Assembly: GCA_029547205.1 (NCBI GenBank)
Contig: JAKPPT010000131.1
Coordinates: 19,686-83,685 of the forward strand
Reading direction: 5' to 3'
DNA: 64,000 nucleotides
DNA from: Spirochaetota bacterium
Lineage (GTDB): Bacteria; Spirochaetota; Spirochaetia; Treponematales; UBA12059
Numbering within the stretch: position 1 is the stretch's first letter; every line of letters starts with the position of its first letter. Of the stretch, positions 43,400 to 52,564 are shown piece by piece. Both the position numbers and the translations under genes were made by a program. The notes beneath the pieces are model-generated. The model had not been told where the DNA came from. It saw only the letters and a list, made by a program, of their open reading frames with translations, and searched no databases.

Positions 43400-44752
43400 A
43401 TGGCAAAACAAGATAGAACAACCTATATTTGCTCCTCGTGTCATCACGAGGAGCCCAAATGGCTGGGACGATGTCCTGCATGCGGTGCATGGAATACCTT
43501 TCAGGAAGCGAGCGCCTCGCGTCTTCCCTCTGCCCAGCACATAAAACAAATTAGCTCCATTCCGCTCACAGGTATCACCACTGTTGATAAACCGCGTTTC
43601 TCTTCCGGTATCGAAGAAGTCGACCGGGTACTCGGCGGCGGAATTGTACCAGGCATGTCTGTCCTGATTGGGGGAGAGCCAGGCATCGGAAAAAGCACCC
43701 TGCTCATGAGCGTTGCCAGCAAATCAGAAACTAAAGGGACAGTCCTCTATGTGTCAGGCGAGGAAAGCCCACAGCAAATTAAAATGCGCGCCGACAGGCT
43801 CGGTGTGCACCGTGATAAAATAGAATTACTGTGCACCAACGATCTGACGCATGTGCTTACCGCGCTCGAAAAGCTGCATCCCGTGATACTCATAGTCGAT
43901 TCTATCCAAACCCTGATTGCACCAGAAGCAGGGACAATCCCGGGAACAGCAAATCAAATTAAATACTGTGCGCTCGAACTAGCTGAATGGGGACGCAATC
44001 ATGACACTGCATCGTTTCTCGTTGCGCATGTTACCAAAGATGGCATGATTGCTGGACCAAAAGCAGCAGAACACATTGTCGATGTCGTACTCATGTTCGA
44101 ACAGAACGATACCGATGCTCGATTCCTCCGCTCAAGCAAAAACCGCTTTGGCTCTGTCGATGAGGTTGGACTATTTCTTATGGGAGAAACTGGTCTTGAA
44201 GAAATATCAGACAGTTCCGGATTCTTTCTTGGAGGCAAGCGCGATAAAAATCCTATCGGGGTTGCAGTTGCAGCAACCTGGGAAGGGTCCCGATGTCTCA
44301 TGGTGGAAATCCAGGCCCTCATTGTTCCAGGGAAATCGGGCTTTTCTCGAGTTTACTCAGAACGAATTGACGCCTCGCGCGTATCCCGAATTGCAGCAAT
44401 TTTAGAAAAGCACACCGGTATTGTGTTTTCGGATCAGGACATTTACGTCAATGTTGCAGGCGGTATTCGGCTTACTGAACCTGGAATAGACCTATCCCTC
44501 GCTATGGCGCTCTATTCTGCACGAGCCAATGTTGATATTCCTGTTTCTGTAGCATTTGCTGGAGAGCTTTCACTTGCAGGTGAAATTCGAGCAGTACGCA
44601 GAATGAAACAGAGAAGCAAAACAGCACAAGCTATGGGATTCACGAGGCTCTTAGGTCCTGCTGATATCAATCAAACATCACAACCCGGAGACGAAGAAAG
44701 CTGGTGCATGGTACCAGATGTAAGAACCTGCATCAAACAAACTTTTTCATAA
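43400..44752 (+). CDS. radA: DNA repair protein RadA (Sms)
   Basis: The protein has 450 residues. It has an N-terminal four-Cys zinc motif (CSSCHHEEPKWLGRCPACGAW, Cys pairs at about residues 11-32), a RecA-like ATPase with Walker A GGEPGIGKSTLL (~95), the RadA-specific KNRFG motif (SSKNRFGSVDEVGLF, ~255) and a C-terminal Lon-protease-like domain (GGIRLTEPGIDLSLAMAL). It branch-migrates recombination intermediates. It lies close behind the VWA lipoprotein gene, but the pairing looks incidental. The tRNA gene promoter follows. Confidence 0.96.
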   Translation: MAKQDRTTYICSSCHHEEPKWLGRCPACGAWNTFQEASASRLPSAQHIKQISSIPLTGITTVDKPRFSSGIEEVDRVLGGGIVPGMSVLIGGEPGIGKSTLLMSVASKSETKGTVLYVSGEESPQQIKMRADRLGVHRDKIELLCTNDLTHVLTALEKLHPVILIVDSIQTLIAPEAGTIPGTANQIKYCALELAEWGRNHDTASFLVAHVTKDGMIAGPKAAEHIVDVVLMFEQNDTDARFLRSSKNRFGSVDEVGLFLMGETGLEEISDSSGFFLGGKRDKNPIGVAVAATWEGSRCLMVEIQALIVPGKSGFSRVYSERIDASRVSRIAAILEKHTGIVFSDQDIYVNVAGGIRLTEPGIDLSLAMALYSARANVDIPVSVAFAGELSLAGEIRAVRRMKQRSKTAQAMGFTRLLGPADINQTSQPGDEESWCMVPDVRTCIKQTFS

Positions 44753-44799
44753 AAAAACACAATAATTGAGGCAAGTAGACAGAATCTGACTCAATTCAC

Positions 44800-44828
44800 T
44801 TGACATTTTTTTACATATTTTGTAATTT
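44800..44828 (+). promoter_or_regulatory. promoter of the initiator tRNA gene
   Basis: TTGACA (44800-44805) and TAATTT (44823-44828) with a 17-base spacer, about 13 bases before the tRNA 5' end. Confidence 0.6.
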
Positions 44829-44840
44829 ATTACCACACGA

Positions 44841-44913
44841 CGCAGGGTAGAGCAGTTGGCAGCTCGTCGGGCTCATAACCCGGAGGTCAGAGGTTCAAGT
44901 CCTCTCCCTGCTA
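44841..44913 (+). tRNA. initiator tRNA-fMet (anticodon CAT)
   Basis: A 73-base cloverleaf is readable. Acceptor arms are GCAGGG with CCCTGC, and positions 1 and 72 are C and U, unpaired; lack of a 1-72 pair is a bacterial initiator hallmark. The D stem is GAGC/GCTC and the anticodon loop is CTCATAA with CAT. The anticodon stem has three consecutive G-C pairs (GGG/CCC), also initiator-specific. The T arm is AGAGG-TTCAAGT-CCTCT. The CCA end is not encoded. Confidence 0.93.
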
Positions 44914-44916
44914 ACG

Positions 44917-44955
44917 AAAGGGACTGTTCTAGTTTTTTGAACAGTCCCTTTTTTA
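44917..44955 (+). terminator. rho-independent terminator after tRNA-fMet
   Basis: AAGGGACTGTTC / GAACAGTCCCTT with a T-rich loop, then TTTT. It begins four bases after the tRNA. Confidence 0.9.
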
Positions 44956-45002
44956 TTATTTCTCGCAGTACATATAGATTTTGCATGGCGGTTACACACT
45001 GC

Positions 45003-45665
45003 TCAATCCCAACTTGCCCGTCCATCTCCCACAATTGGAATTGGATCACCGAACAGTGCAGGCTTACTCTTAAACAGAATATCACCAAATGCCTTAACCC
45101 TTGCCAGTACTTCGCGTAACGACCAATAAGCTCGTGATGCAATTGAATACCGCGTTTCGGGCACAGCCAATCCTACAGCATCAATTCCTATAGACCGAGC
45201 TAAATAAACAGCACGATAACAATGAAAGGTTTGCGTTACAATAATCATGGAATCAACCTGAAAAATGAGCTTTGCCCGTGCAATGCTGTCATATGTATCG
45301 AAACCCGCATGATCAAGAAAAATATTGCTCTGTGGTATATCGGGATAATGAGCAAGCACATACTGTTTCATGTGATTAGTTTCATCGTACCGTATTTGCC
45401 GATGATCACCGGAAAGCAGCAATTTTTGTGCTTTACCACGCTTCACGAGGAGAGCCCCTGCATCAACTCTATCCTGCAGTACATCCGACAATCTTGTTTT
45501 ATAAACCTTTGCACCTAGCACGAGCGCTGTATACCGCTCAGGAACAGCCTTGCCGTCATGGTAGATGTATGGCGCAGCTTGCTTAATAATGTATACATTA
45601 ATTGCAACAACCAATATTGCAATACTTGCAAGCAAAATACTTATCACGCTGATAATCCGTTTCAT
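45003..45665 (-). CDS. SanA/YdcF-like DUF218 membrane protein
   Basis: The protein has 220 residues from MKRIISVISILLASIAIL at 45665; an in-frame start at 45710 is less likely. One N-terminal membrane segment is followed by the DUF218 domain: YTALVLGAKVYKTRLSDVLQDRVDAG, KLLLSGDHRQIRYDE, IFLDHAGFDTYDSIARA and IIVTQTFHCYRAVYLAR. This matches SanA, an inner-membrane protein linked to envelope barrier function and vancomycin sensitivity at high temperature in E. coli. The enzymatic activity is not established. Confidence 0.88.
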   Translation of the reverse strand: MKRIISVISILLASIAILVVAINVYIIKQAAPYIYHDGKAVPERYTALVLGAKVYKTRLSDVLQDRVDAGALLVKRGKAQKLLLSGDHRQIRYDETNHMKQYVLAHYPDIPQSNIFLDHAGFDTYDSIARAKLIFQVDSMIIVTQTFHCYRAVYLARSIGIDAVGLAVPETRYSIASRAYWSLREVLARVKAFGDILFKSKPALFGDPIPIVGDGRASWD

Positions 45666-45738
45666 GCACGTACCACCCATTTTGAAGCATAACTTGCAAT
45701 TATTAACCACCAGTATTGTACAGCTACAAACACATGCA

Positions 45739-47328
45739 CTAGTTGTGATTTAAAATCATTCGTGATGCAATCTTGCCTGTTAAAATTGCCATTGGCACTC
45801 CCGATGGACTATAGGTCCACTGCCCTGCTTGAAAGATATCGCAGAACGGTGTTTGTACAGATTTATTTACCTGCAGCATGTTTGAAACTGCTGGTTTAGC
45901 ATTGCTAAACGACCACCCGGTAATTGCACCCTCAGAAGTACCAGCCCAGTTTTTTATTGAAAGCGGTGTATAGGAAAAGTAATGCTTGCATTTTTCTTTA
46001 AGCATGGGGAAAATCGATTTTGATAACACTTCAATCACACCTCTTTCAATTCGTTCTCTAAACTCATCATACCATCCAGCTTGCTGTACCACATTAAAAA
46101 TATCATAAGCAATAAAAAAGTTTACTACTATGCCTGTTTTCCCGGAAGGTGCCATTTTTGGATCCTTTAATACCGGAATCGAAATTTCATAGGTATTTAG
46201 CGCTAAAAAGCGTTCCAGCCAATCCATAACGATCTCTTTTGTTATAGAGTTCCCCTGTGCGAGTATTGTTTCGAGCTCACCTTTATGTACATCGCCGAGG
46301 CCTTTTCTGGATGGCGCATACAGTAAATGTCCTGTTGTTATGGCTTTAAATGTTTCCGGTGGCTCATCTACTTCCAGAAAGAGTTCGAACACTGAGTCTC
46401 CCCCACGGGACAAAAGAATTTCCTGCTGTTTTTTTCTCAATGCTCTGAGTGTCTGCTTGTCAAGATTGTTATCAAGTAAATGCGCATAAAATGTTTTTAG
46501 ATCTGAAGCCCAGATAAGTGTGTTGTATCCATATTCTGCATTGGTTTCATCATAAATTTTTTTTATTCCAGGATATACACGAGTTATTTTTGTATTATAC
46601 TGTATCTCACCTCCATGCGAACGCATTGTATCTTCCAGCACTTTAGCAAGCATACCTGTCCCTCCAGCTGGATAAAAATAATTGAGATAGAGAGAAAAGT
46701 ATCCTAGAGCAAAGAAAGCCGGCATATCTCTAAAAAAATGCTGTGCAATCATATCTAAGAGCGAACGATTCGTTATAAACTTTTGCAAATAACTCTCAAC
46801 AGGCATCATGAGTTTATTTATGCTGTTCAATGTATAGAGAAATTTAGGGAGCCAGGGCAGCAACTTAGTAAAAATGAAGTCTCTATCATTTTTTAAATCT
46901 TTAAACTCAGGATTCTCTACGGCATACAAAGTATCAACATATTTAGAAAACTTTTCCACAATCGGAATTAATCTATTTATTTCATTAACACTTTCCGGGT
47001 AGTATTTAATTAACAAATTTTTATATGTTTCGATGCTTTCTCTTTCAGTAAGTGCGATAATCGTGTCTTCAATTCCTATAGATACTGGGTTTGGATAAAA
47101 CGGCAATTCAATACCCAAATCATGTAACATGGTTTTAATTATGCCAGCATCCTCTAATGCCTTGAGTCCTGCATCAAATGAAAATCCATTATGCTCTATG
47201 GTATTTACAAGTCCTCCGCATATGGAATTCTTTTCAAGTAACAGAACTTCTTTACCAGCACGAGCAAGATAAGCGCCCGCAGTAAGCCCTGCGATACCGC
47301 CACCGACAATTATTGTGTCATAGTTCAT
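45739..47328 (-). CDS. FAD-dependent oxidoreductase, phytoene-desaturase-like (copy 2)
   Basis: The protein has 529 residues from the ATG at 47328 (MNYDTIIVGGGIAGLTAGAY); a GTG at 47337 overlapping the upstream stop is an alternative. The dinucleotide site GGGIAGLTAGAYLARAGKEVLLLEKN opens the protein. FSFDAGLKALED, GGTGMLAKVLEDTMRSHGG and the C-terminal FAD motif AGQWTYSPSGVPMAILTGKI match the CrtI/carotenoid-isomerase/retinol-saturase superfamily. It is the downstream member of a tandem pair with the next entry, and the two align along their whole length. The substrate is unknown; no carotenoid genes are nearby. Confidence 0.82.
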   Translation of the reverse strand: MNYDTIIVGGGIAGLTAGAYLARAGKEVLLLEKNSICGGLVNTIEHNGFSFDAGLKALEDAGIIKTMLHDLGIELPFYPNPVSIGIEDTIIALTERESIETYKNLLIKYYPESVNEINRLIPIVEKFSKYVDTLYAVENPEFKDLKNDRDFIFTKLLPWLPKFLYTLNSINKLMMPVESYLQKFITNRSLLDMIAQHFFRDMPAFFALGYFSLYLNYFYPAGGTGMLAKVLEDTMRSHGGEIQYNTKITRVYPGIKKIYDETNAEYGYNTLIWASDLKTFYAHLLDNNLDKQTLRALRKKQQEILLSRGGDSVFELFLEVDEPPETFKAITTGHLLYAPSRKGLGDVHKGELETILAQGNSITKEIVMDWLERFLALNTYEISIPVLKDPKMAPSGKTGIVVNFFIAYDIFNVVQQAGWYDEFRERIERGVIEVLSKSIFPMLKEKCKHYFSYTPLSIKNWAGTSEGAITGWSFSNAKPAVSNMLQVNKSVQTPFCDIFQAGQWTYSPSGVPMAILTGKIASRMILNHN

Positions 47329-47333
47329 GATTA

Positions 47334-48914
47334 TCACTGTACTCTTTTCTTACTGCTTGTGTTTGCTGCAATTTGACCGGTCATAATCGCTGTAGGTATA
47401 CCAGCTGGGCTCATTGTCCACTGACCAGCCTTTAGTATATTTGGCAATGCTGTTTTTACTGATTCTGTCATTTTAAGCATGCTTGAATTTACTGGAATTG
47501 GTTTTTCCATTGACCAACCAATTACCGCTCCTTCCGAACAGCCGCTTACTTCTTCTATAGAAAGCGGCGTTGATGCAAACGTAAAGAGTATTTTTTCTTC
47601 CCAATTCTTATATAATGATTCTGAAATAGTTTTAATAATAAATTTTGATACTGTTTCCTTCAGTTCCTCATACCAGCCATCTTCTTTTGCTAACCTGGCT
47701 ACCTCATAAGGAAATAAAAAGCTGATAATTACACCAGTTTTATGCGGTGGTGCCGCTTGAGGATCTTTTAATACCGGTATTGCGATTTCAAATGTATTAT
47801 AGCGTACAAGTTTTTCAAGCCATTGAATAATTTCGCTCTTGGTAAGCGTATTCCAATTACTGACTATATATTCCTGTTCTTCTCTTATTATTGATCCGAG
47901 CCCTTTTTTTGAAGGAGTATAGAATAGGTGTCCAGATGAAATGTTATTAAAGTATTCCGGTTTTTCATCAACCGCTACAAATAGCGTAAAAATAGATTCA
48001 GCTCCTTTATGTGCTAATATTTTTTCCTTTTCTTCAATAAATTTTTTTTGCACCGATTGAACAAGCCCCTCTGTTTTTACATTGCGGTACAGCATTTTTA
48101 AATCAGCAGTCCAGATAAGCGTATCATACTGATATCGTACACCTGAATCATCTATGATAGTTTTTTCTGCAGGCAATACTTCTTTTATTTTTATACCCGT
48201 TTTTATTGCGACACCAACTTCTCGTGCTTTATCTTCGATAATTTTTGCCAGCATTCCTGTTCCGCCTTTGAGATAAATATAGTCTGGATATAAATATAAA
48301 TATCCCAGAGCAAAAAATGCCGGCGTACCTTTAAAAAAGTGCTGAATTATAATATCAATGAGACCTTGATTTTTAACTCCGAGTACTGTTTCAAAATAGC
48401 GCTCAATAGGTGTATTCATTTTTATTAACACACTGATATTGCCCACGAGTGAAAAAATGCCTGGTATTTTTTCTGTAACAAACGCTCTAAACCCTTTATT
48501 TGTACTCAACACCTTATTGACACCTTTTAAAAACTTTCCCATTTTGTAGATAGGTTTAAATATTCTATCTATTTCTGTATACGATTCTGGATATAAATCT
48601 TCAAGCAATTTTCTATATACTGCAATATCAGATTCAGATTCAATTCGAATAATTTTATTTTCGATGCCAATGGAGACCGGAGTTTTTATATAATCAATCG
48701 AAATATTGACGTTCTTCAAAAGCGGAAAAATAAACCCTTCAAGCGCTCTTGTTCCGCCATCAAACAAAAATCCATCTCTGACAAATGAATTGACCAACCC
48801 CCCACATTTTTCATTTTTTTCAAAAAGTGTTACCTGTTTTCCCGCTTTTGCTGCATATATTCCTGCAGTTAATCCTGCAATACCGCCGCCAACAATAGCA
48901 ATATGTTCATTCAT
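47334..48914 (-). CDS. FAD-dependent oxidoreductase, phytoene-desaturase-like (copy 1)
   Basis: The protein has 526 residues with GGGAGA upstream of the ATG. It has the same architecture as its neighbour: IAIVGGGIAGLTAGIYAAKAG, FLFDGGTRALEGF, the central PAFFALGYLYLYPDYIYLKGGTGMLAK and the C-terminal AGQWTMSPAGIPTAIMTGQI. The conserved block FFALGYxxLYxxYxYxxGGTGMLAK is nearly identical in both copies, so they come from a tandem duplication. The pair is transcribed together (5 bases or a small overlap between them). Such duplicates may act as a heterodimer or on related substrates. Confidence 0.82.
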   Translation of the reverse strand: MNEHIAIVGGGIAGLTAGIYAAKAGKQVTLFEKNEKCGGLVNSFVRDGFLFDGGTRALEGFIFPLLKNVNISIDYIKTPVSIGIENKIIRIESESDIAVYRKLLEDLYPESYTEIDRIFKPIYKMGKFLKGVNKVLSTNKGFRAFVTEKIPGIFSLVGNISVLIKMNTPIERYFETVLGVKNQGLIDIIIQHFFKGTPAFFALGYLYLYPDYIYLKGGTGMLAKIIEDKAREVGVAIKTGIKIKEVLPAEKTIIDDSGVRYQYDTLIWTADLKMLYRNVKTEGLVQSVQKKFIEEKEKILAHKGAESIFTLFVAVDEKPEYFNNISSGHLFYTPSKKGLGSIIREEQEYIVSNWNTLTKSEIIQWLEKLVRYNTFEIAIPVLKDPQAAPPHKTGVIISFLFPYEVARLAKEDGWYEELKETVSKFIIKTISESLYKNWEEKILFTFASTPLSIEEVSGCSEGAVIGWSMEKPIPVNSSMLKMTESVKTALPNILKAGQWTMSPAGIPTAIMTGQIAANTSSKKRVQ

Positions 48915-49056
48915 AATTTAAATCTCCCAAATAATAACACTTATAAAATAATATAACTCAATATTCAGTTGTGTGCAAAATATTATTTTATATCGTATAA
49001 TCAAAATATTTCCATGAACCAGCACCCGGTTATATATCGTCTTATAAGGAATGCTT

Positions 49057-50052
49057 ATGGGAAGCCATGATCGTGTATACCCAAAACCTCGCATCTTTAT
49101 TAGCCGCTGTATCGAATTCGAAGCCTGCCGTTGGAATGGGGCAATGATTTCATGCGATTTTGTAAGAGCACTGAAACCGTTTATAGAACCCGTTACCCGG
49201 TGCCCAGAAGCAGCAATTGGACTTGGTATACCTCGCGATCCAATACGACTGGTATACAGCAATGGGAAACTTGAACTCTATCAACCAGCAACAGGTCGTT
49301 TTATCACGAACGAAATGAGCAAGTATTGCCATCAGGAAATGTCACAGCTAGGAATTCTTGATGGTGCAATACTAAAAGAAAAATCACCTTCCTGCGGAAA
49401 CCGAGAGGTGAAAGTTTATGCAAGCATAGAACCTTCAGCACCTCAGCACAGCAAGAGTCAAGGCTTTTGGGCTAATGCACTCATGGTCGCATATCCTCAC
49501 ATACCCATTGAAAACGAAGGTCGCCTCAACAATTTTTCTATTCGCGAGCACTTTTACACTGCTATATTTACCTATGCTGCTTTTCGGAACGCTAAAGCAC
49601 TCGGAACCATGAAAGCTCTCATCGATTTTCATAGCTGTAACAAATTACTATTTATGGCATACAATCAAAGTGTTATGCGGGAGTTGGGACGCATCACAGC
49701 AAACCATACCGAGCAAAATCTGCAATCATGTTACGCGGCATACGAATCCAAGCTTACTCATATCTTCAAAAAAATACCGCGTCGAGGATCAATGATAAAT
49801 GTAATGCTGCACGGTTTTGGATATTTTTCCGATAAGTTAGAATCCCGGGAACGCTCTTATTTTCTCGATTTGCTCAATACCTACCTCGCCGGACGTGTTC
49901 CGTTAAGTGCATGCCTCTCAGTACTTACTGCATGGGTCGAACGCTTTAATGAGACCTATCTCCGCTGCCAAACCTTTTTTAGACCATATCCTCAAGAACT
50001 TATCGATATTACTGACAGCGGAAAAGGTTCTGGTTCAATGAGAGAGCTATAA
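49057..50052 (+). CDS. DUF523-DUF1722 protein (YbgA-like)
   Basis: The protein has 331 residues from the ATG at 49057, 7 bases after AAGGA; the ATG at 49051 is too close to that site. The N-terminal DUF523 domain has ISRCIEFEACRWNGAMI, VTRCPEAAIGLGIPRDPIRLV and ILKEKSPSCGNREV, with conserved Cys. The C-terminal DUF1722 domain has LIDFHSCNKLLFMAYNQSVMRELGRI and CLSVLTAWVERFNETYL. The family occurs near photolyase or stress genes in other bacteria; its activity is unknown, although a Cys-bound metal cluster seems likely. Confidence 0.85.
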   Translation: MGSHDRVYPKPRIFISRCIEFEACRWNGAMISCDFVRALKPFIEPVTRCPEAAIGLGIPRDPIRLVYSNGKLELYQPATGRFITNEMSKYCHQEMSQLGILDGAILKEKSPSCGNREVKVYASIEPSAPQHSKSQGFWANALMVAYPHIPIENEGRLNNFSIREHFYTAIFTYAAFRNAKALGTMKALIDFHSCNKLLFMAYNQSVMRELGRITANHTEQNLQSCYAAYESKLTHIFKKIPRRGSMINVMLHGFGYFSDKLESRERSYFLDLLNTYLAGRVPLSACLSVLTAWVERFNETYLRCQTFFRPYPQELIDITDSGKGSGSMREL

Positions 50053-50556
50053 GTATTGTTTTACTCTTGTTAAGTCTTCTTTCCAGTATTTTGTAATGGA
50101 CTTATGAATATAATAAATGTACAGCATACCCAAATTTGTTTCGATGAGAGAATTAATAACAAGCGGTTGCCATAGTGGAGGACGAATTCCGTTTATGAGT
50201 AGGGATAATTCCCACGCAAATTGAACGCCTATTCCTATGAAGATTAATCTTATAATATTTACCTGTTCATTTTTTTCAGATTTCTGTAAATAACAAATAA
50301 ATAACCAACACATAATATGAGCGTCATTACACCATGATAGGAACCAGAAGGGATCTGCACCTACGATCTGTCGCGTTCCAAGCAATTTATAAAAAATACC
50401 GTAATCAACTATAAAATATATCAAACCAGCAATTAATCCCACGATAACAGCTAAACGTGTTCTAAAATAAAGCAAGAATCCTAATAGCGTTAGGAGCTAA
50501 ATTGTATCAAGAACAATATATAACGAACTAAAGGAACGAGCTACTGTAAAATTCAT
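50047..50556 (-). pseudogene. integral membrane protein gene broken by an in-frame TAG
   Basis: An ORF beginning with ATG at 50556 (MNFTVARSFSSLYIVLDTI) meets TAG at 50497-50499 and then continues in the same frame as LLTLLGFLLYFRTRLAVIVG to the stop at 50047. The second part has several membrane helices and polar marks such as YGIFYKLLGTRQ, GVQFAWELSLLI and LVINSLIETNLGMLYIYYI. Reading TAG as a mutated TGG (Trp) restores one chain of about 168 residues. The pattern resembles seven-helix membrane proteins of the terpene-cyclase type, but I am not sure of the family. A downstream start (TTG at 50475) might still give a shortened product. Confidence 0.65.
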
Positions 50557-50819
50557 TTTACCAGCCTTTATTTATCTTTTAATTTTTAACATTATAGTAG
50601 TTAAATTTTATTTTTTATTCAATAGTATGCGTTACATCATCAAAAATCTTACCCAAATGTAATCTGAAGCCTCATCATAAATTCGTACCGTGAATGTATG
50701 TAATTTATACTCAGCTATAAACTTACAGCGGGGTGGAATCATGGGGTTACCTATGAGCGAAAGAAAGGCGCTAGAGATTTTTCTTGGTCTAAAATTTTTC
50801 TGCTTTTTATTATTAGCTC
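50557..50819. other. non-coding stretch, no supported gene
   Basis: A 65-codon minus-strand ORF at 50632-50829 overlaps the decayed DUF3800-like gene and resembles nothing I recognise; I see no RNA gene or terminator here. Confidence 0.4.
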
Positions 50820-51032
50820 TCAAAGGCAATCTTTCTTAGCGTATTTAAAAAAATTTCTAACATCTTTAAAATCTTCGAGCCTTTCTTTTAAAACTTTATG
50901 TTGCCATTTCCACCATTACTTTTAAATCTTTAGCATTTATTATTTTATTATTAATGAAGCTCTAACATAAAATCTTTTACTCTTATCTTCTAAAGAACCC
51001 GATTCATTATTAAAACAAATATAAACACTCAT
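50820..51032 (-). pseudogene. decayed N-terminal fragment of a DUF3800-like gene
   Basis: From the ATG at 51032 one reads MSVYICFNNESGSLEDKSKR then FYVRASLIIK and a stop. DUF3800 proteins typically begin with a strand, DESG, then a strand like FVLAALII, so this looks like a family N-terminus (the usual DESG is NESG here). Beyond the stop the sequence continues as NAKDLKVMVE, and after a one-base shift as WQHKVLKERLEDFKDVRNFF before another stop. A stop and a frameshift within 70 codons mark it as a relic. Function of intact DUF3800 proteins: RNase H-like fold, often in mobile or defence loci. Confidence 0.45.
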
Positions 51033-51045
51033 ACTCTAATCCTTT

Positions 51046-51180
51046 TTATTTCAATACATACATCTCCATCACCATCTCATCCAACTTCCGCTGTATAACC
51101 TCTAATTTTTCTTCCGCCTCTTTTTTGCTTAGTATACGGCGACCTTTTGTAAACACTCGTTTTGCAAGTAGTTTGAGGTG
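51046..51180 (-). pseudogene. C-terminal remnant of a small charged protein upstream of the DUF3800-like gene
   Basis: The minus strand reads LLAKRVFTKGRRILSKKEAE then EKLEVIQRKLDEMVMEMYVLK and a stop at 51046, 14 bases before the DUF3800-like ATG. It looks like the tail of a coiled-coil partner protein. It cannot be followed beyond about 51180, where the IS3 relic begins, so the insertion or a deletion probably removed its N-terminus. Confidence 0.4.
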
Positions 51181-51182
51181 TA

Positions 51183-52400
51183 CTACGCCACTGATGTAGC
51201 CAAGTCAACGGCATGGAATGATTCATACATTTCATCTGGAGTTCGATACTCAAGACTTTGATGAAAGCGCTCTTCGTTGTAGAACCTGAAAAACTATGCT
51301 ATACCTGCTTTTAGCTCCTTTACTGTTTCGTAGTGTTTGATGTAGATATTCTTATACTTTCATAACCGCCAAAGCCGTTCAATGTAGATGTTATCCAAAG
51401 CACGATTTTTGCCATCCATGCTGATGCGTACTCCAGCATCAAGCAATACCTTTGTCCAACACTCCGAAGTAAACTGACACCCTTAATCGGTGTTGAAAAT
51501 TGCGGGAACTCCGTAGCAATCCATAGTTTTACAAAGGCAATTGGCAAAGAACTGGAAATCGAGCGAGTTCGTAAGTATCCAGTTCAATAGTTTGCGGGAA
51601 AACACATCGATAATAGCCAGAAGGAACATGTGGCCATACGCTATTTTGATATACGTAATGTCAGTTGCCCATACCTGATTGGGATATCGTATTTCCTTTC
51701 CTGCGAGCAGATAGGGATGCTTCATATGCTCCTGCCACGATTTCGAGAGATTAAGAACGGGATATATCGCTTTGAGCCCCACTTTTGCCATAATCCTGCG
51801 GGTCTGCTTACCAGTCACAGGTATGTAGCTTTGGCTAATTTCGAGGGCTGCCTTACAATACCCATAGAATGGCCTGAGACTCAGGACGTTACGAACCAAA
51901 AGCAATGTTGCTACATAGTGGTTGTGCTTTGTATGCTGCTCGGTGTAATAAGCGTTGCTACGGCTGATATCGAGTGCTTCGCATTGTGCTGTTATGCTCA
52001 TTTCCTCGTTGGACTTCTCGATTAGCACGGATCTGTTCCGTACAGTTTTTTGTACTTTTTTAGAAAATCATTCTCGATTTTTATTTCGCCGAGGGTCTTG
52101 AGCGCATCATCATATTTTTCTTCGGCTGCTCGTTCATGCTCCGATTTTTTATTTGGCCGCTCAAAAAGCTCGAGGAGGTTTTCAATAGCCTGCTTGTTCT
52201 AGGATGCATGGGCGATCACTAAGCGTAGCGAATGACCAGCCCATAGGCTAATTTGATTTGGATGTATGCCGAATTTTTTGGCGATTTCCTGGAAGGTTAA
52301 TTCCTCACGTAATGCATCAAGTACAACTTTTGCATTGAAGGCTTTGTCAAAACTCTGTCCCTTGTTTTCACCACCTATAGTATAGTGGTTTTTCCACCTT
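51183..52400 (-). mobile_element. degenerate IS3-family insertion sequence (orfA + orfB)
   Basis: On the minus strand an orfA-like frame reads KAFNAKVVLDALREELTFQE then IAKKFGIHPNQISLW, a helix-turn-helix typical of IS3 orfA, broken by TAG near 52200. An orfB-like integrase (51483-52028 intact part) has WATDITYIKIAYGHMFLLAI with the first Asp of the DDE site and AIFNTD with the second; there a stop replaces Gln before GCQFTS. Later pieces (RISMDGKNRALDNIYIERLW, FYNEERFHQSLEYRTPDEMY) continue to a stop at 51183 with two more in-frame stops. The transposase is dead. Terminal repeats were not securely found. Confidence 0.85.
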
Positions 52401-52564
52401 ATTCCTACTATACAAATTGTGCCCAGAATTTTGGGCTTAGTATAGAGTGCAACGTTGCAAGGAAGCCGAAGGCTTCTGTAGATTTCGAAAACCCTGCCGT
52501 AAATTATGTTATTGCCGTAGTTTTTTTCTTATTTCCTGTCATTCAATTCTTTCTAATGGGGTCT
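52401..52564. other. non-coding junction between IS3 relic and defence operon
   Basis: No supported gene. Contains a small inverted repeat GCCCAGAATTTTGGGC near 52420 and otherwise A+T-rich sequence. A plus-strand ORF crossing it lacks coding character. Confidence 0.4.

Noticed and set aside
44856..45142. ORFs on both strands across the tRNA (for example a peptide starting MAARRAHNPEVRGSSPLP)
   Set aside because: These are translations of the tRNA gene and its terminator; this peptide pattern is a common artefact.
50632..50829. 65-codon minus-strand ORF
   Set aside because: Overlaps the decayed DUF3800-like frame, no ribosome site or recognisable motif.
51176..51220. Shared AAGTCAACG sequence between the IS3 relic end and the right-edge element at 63821-63831
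   Set aside because: Only nine bases; no extended terminal repeat could be aligned, so treated as coincidence.
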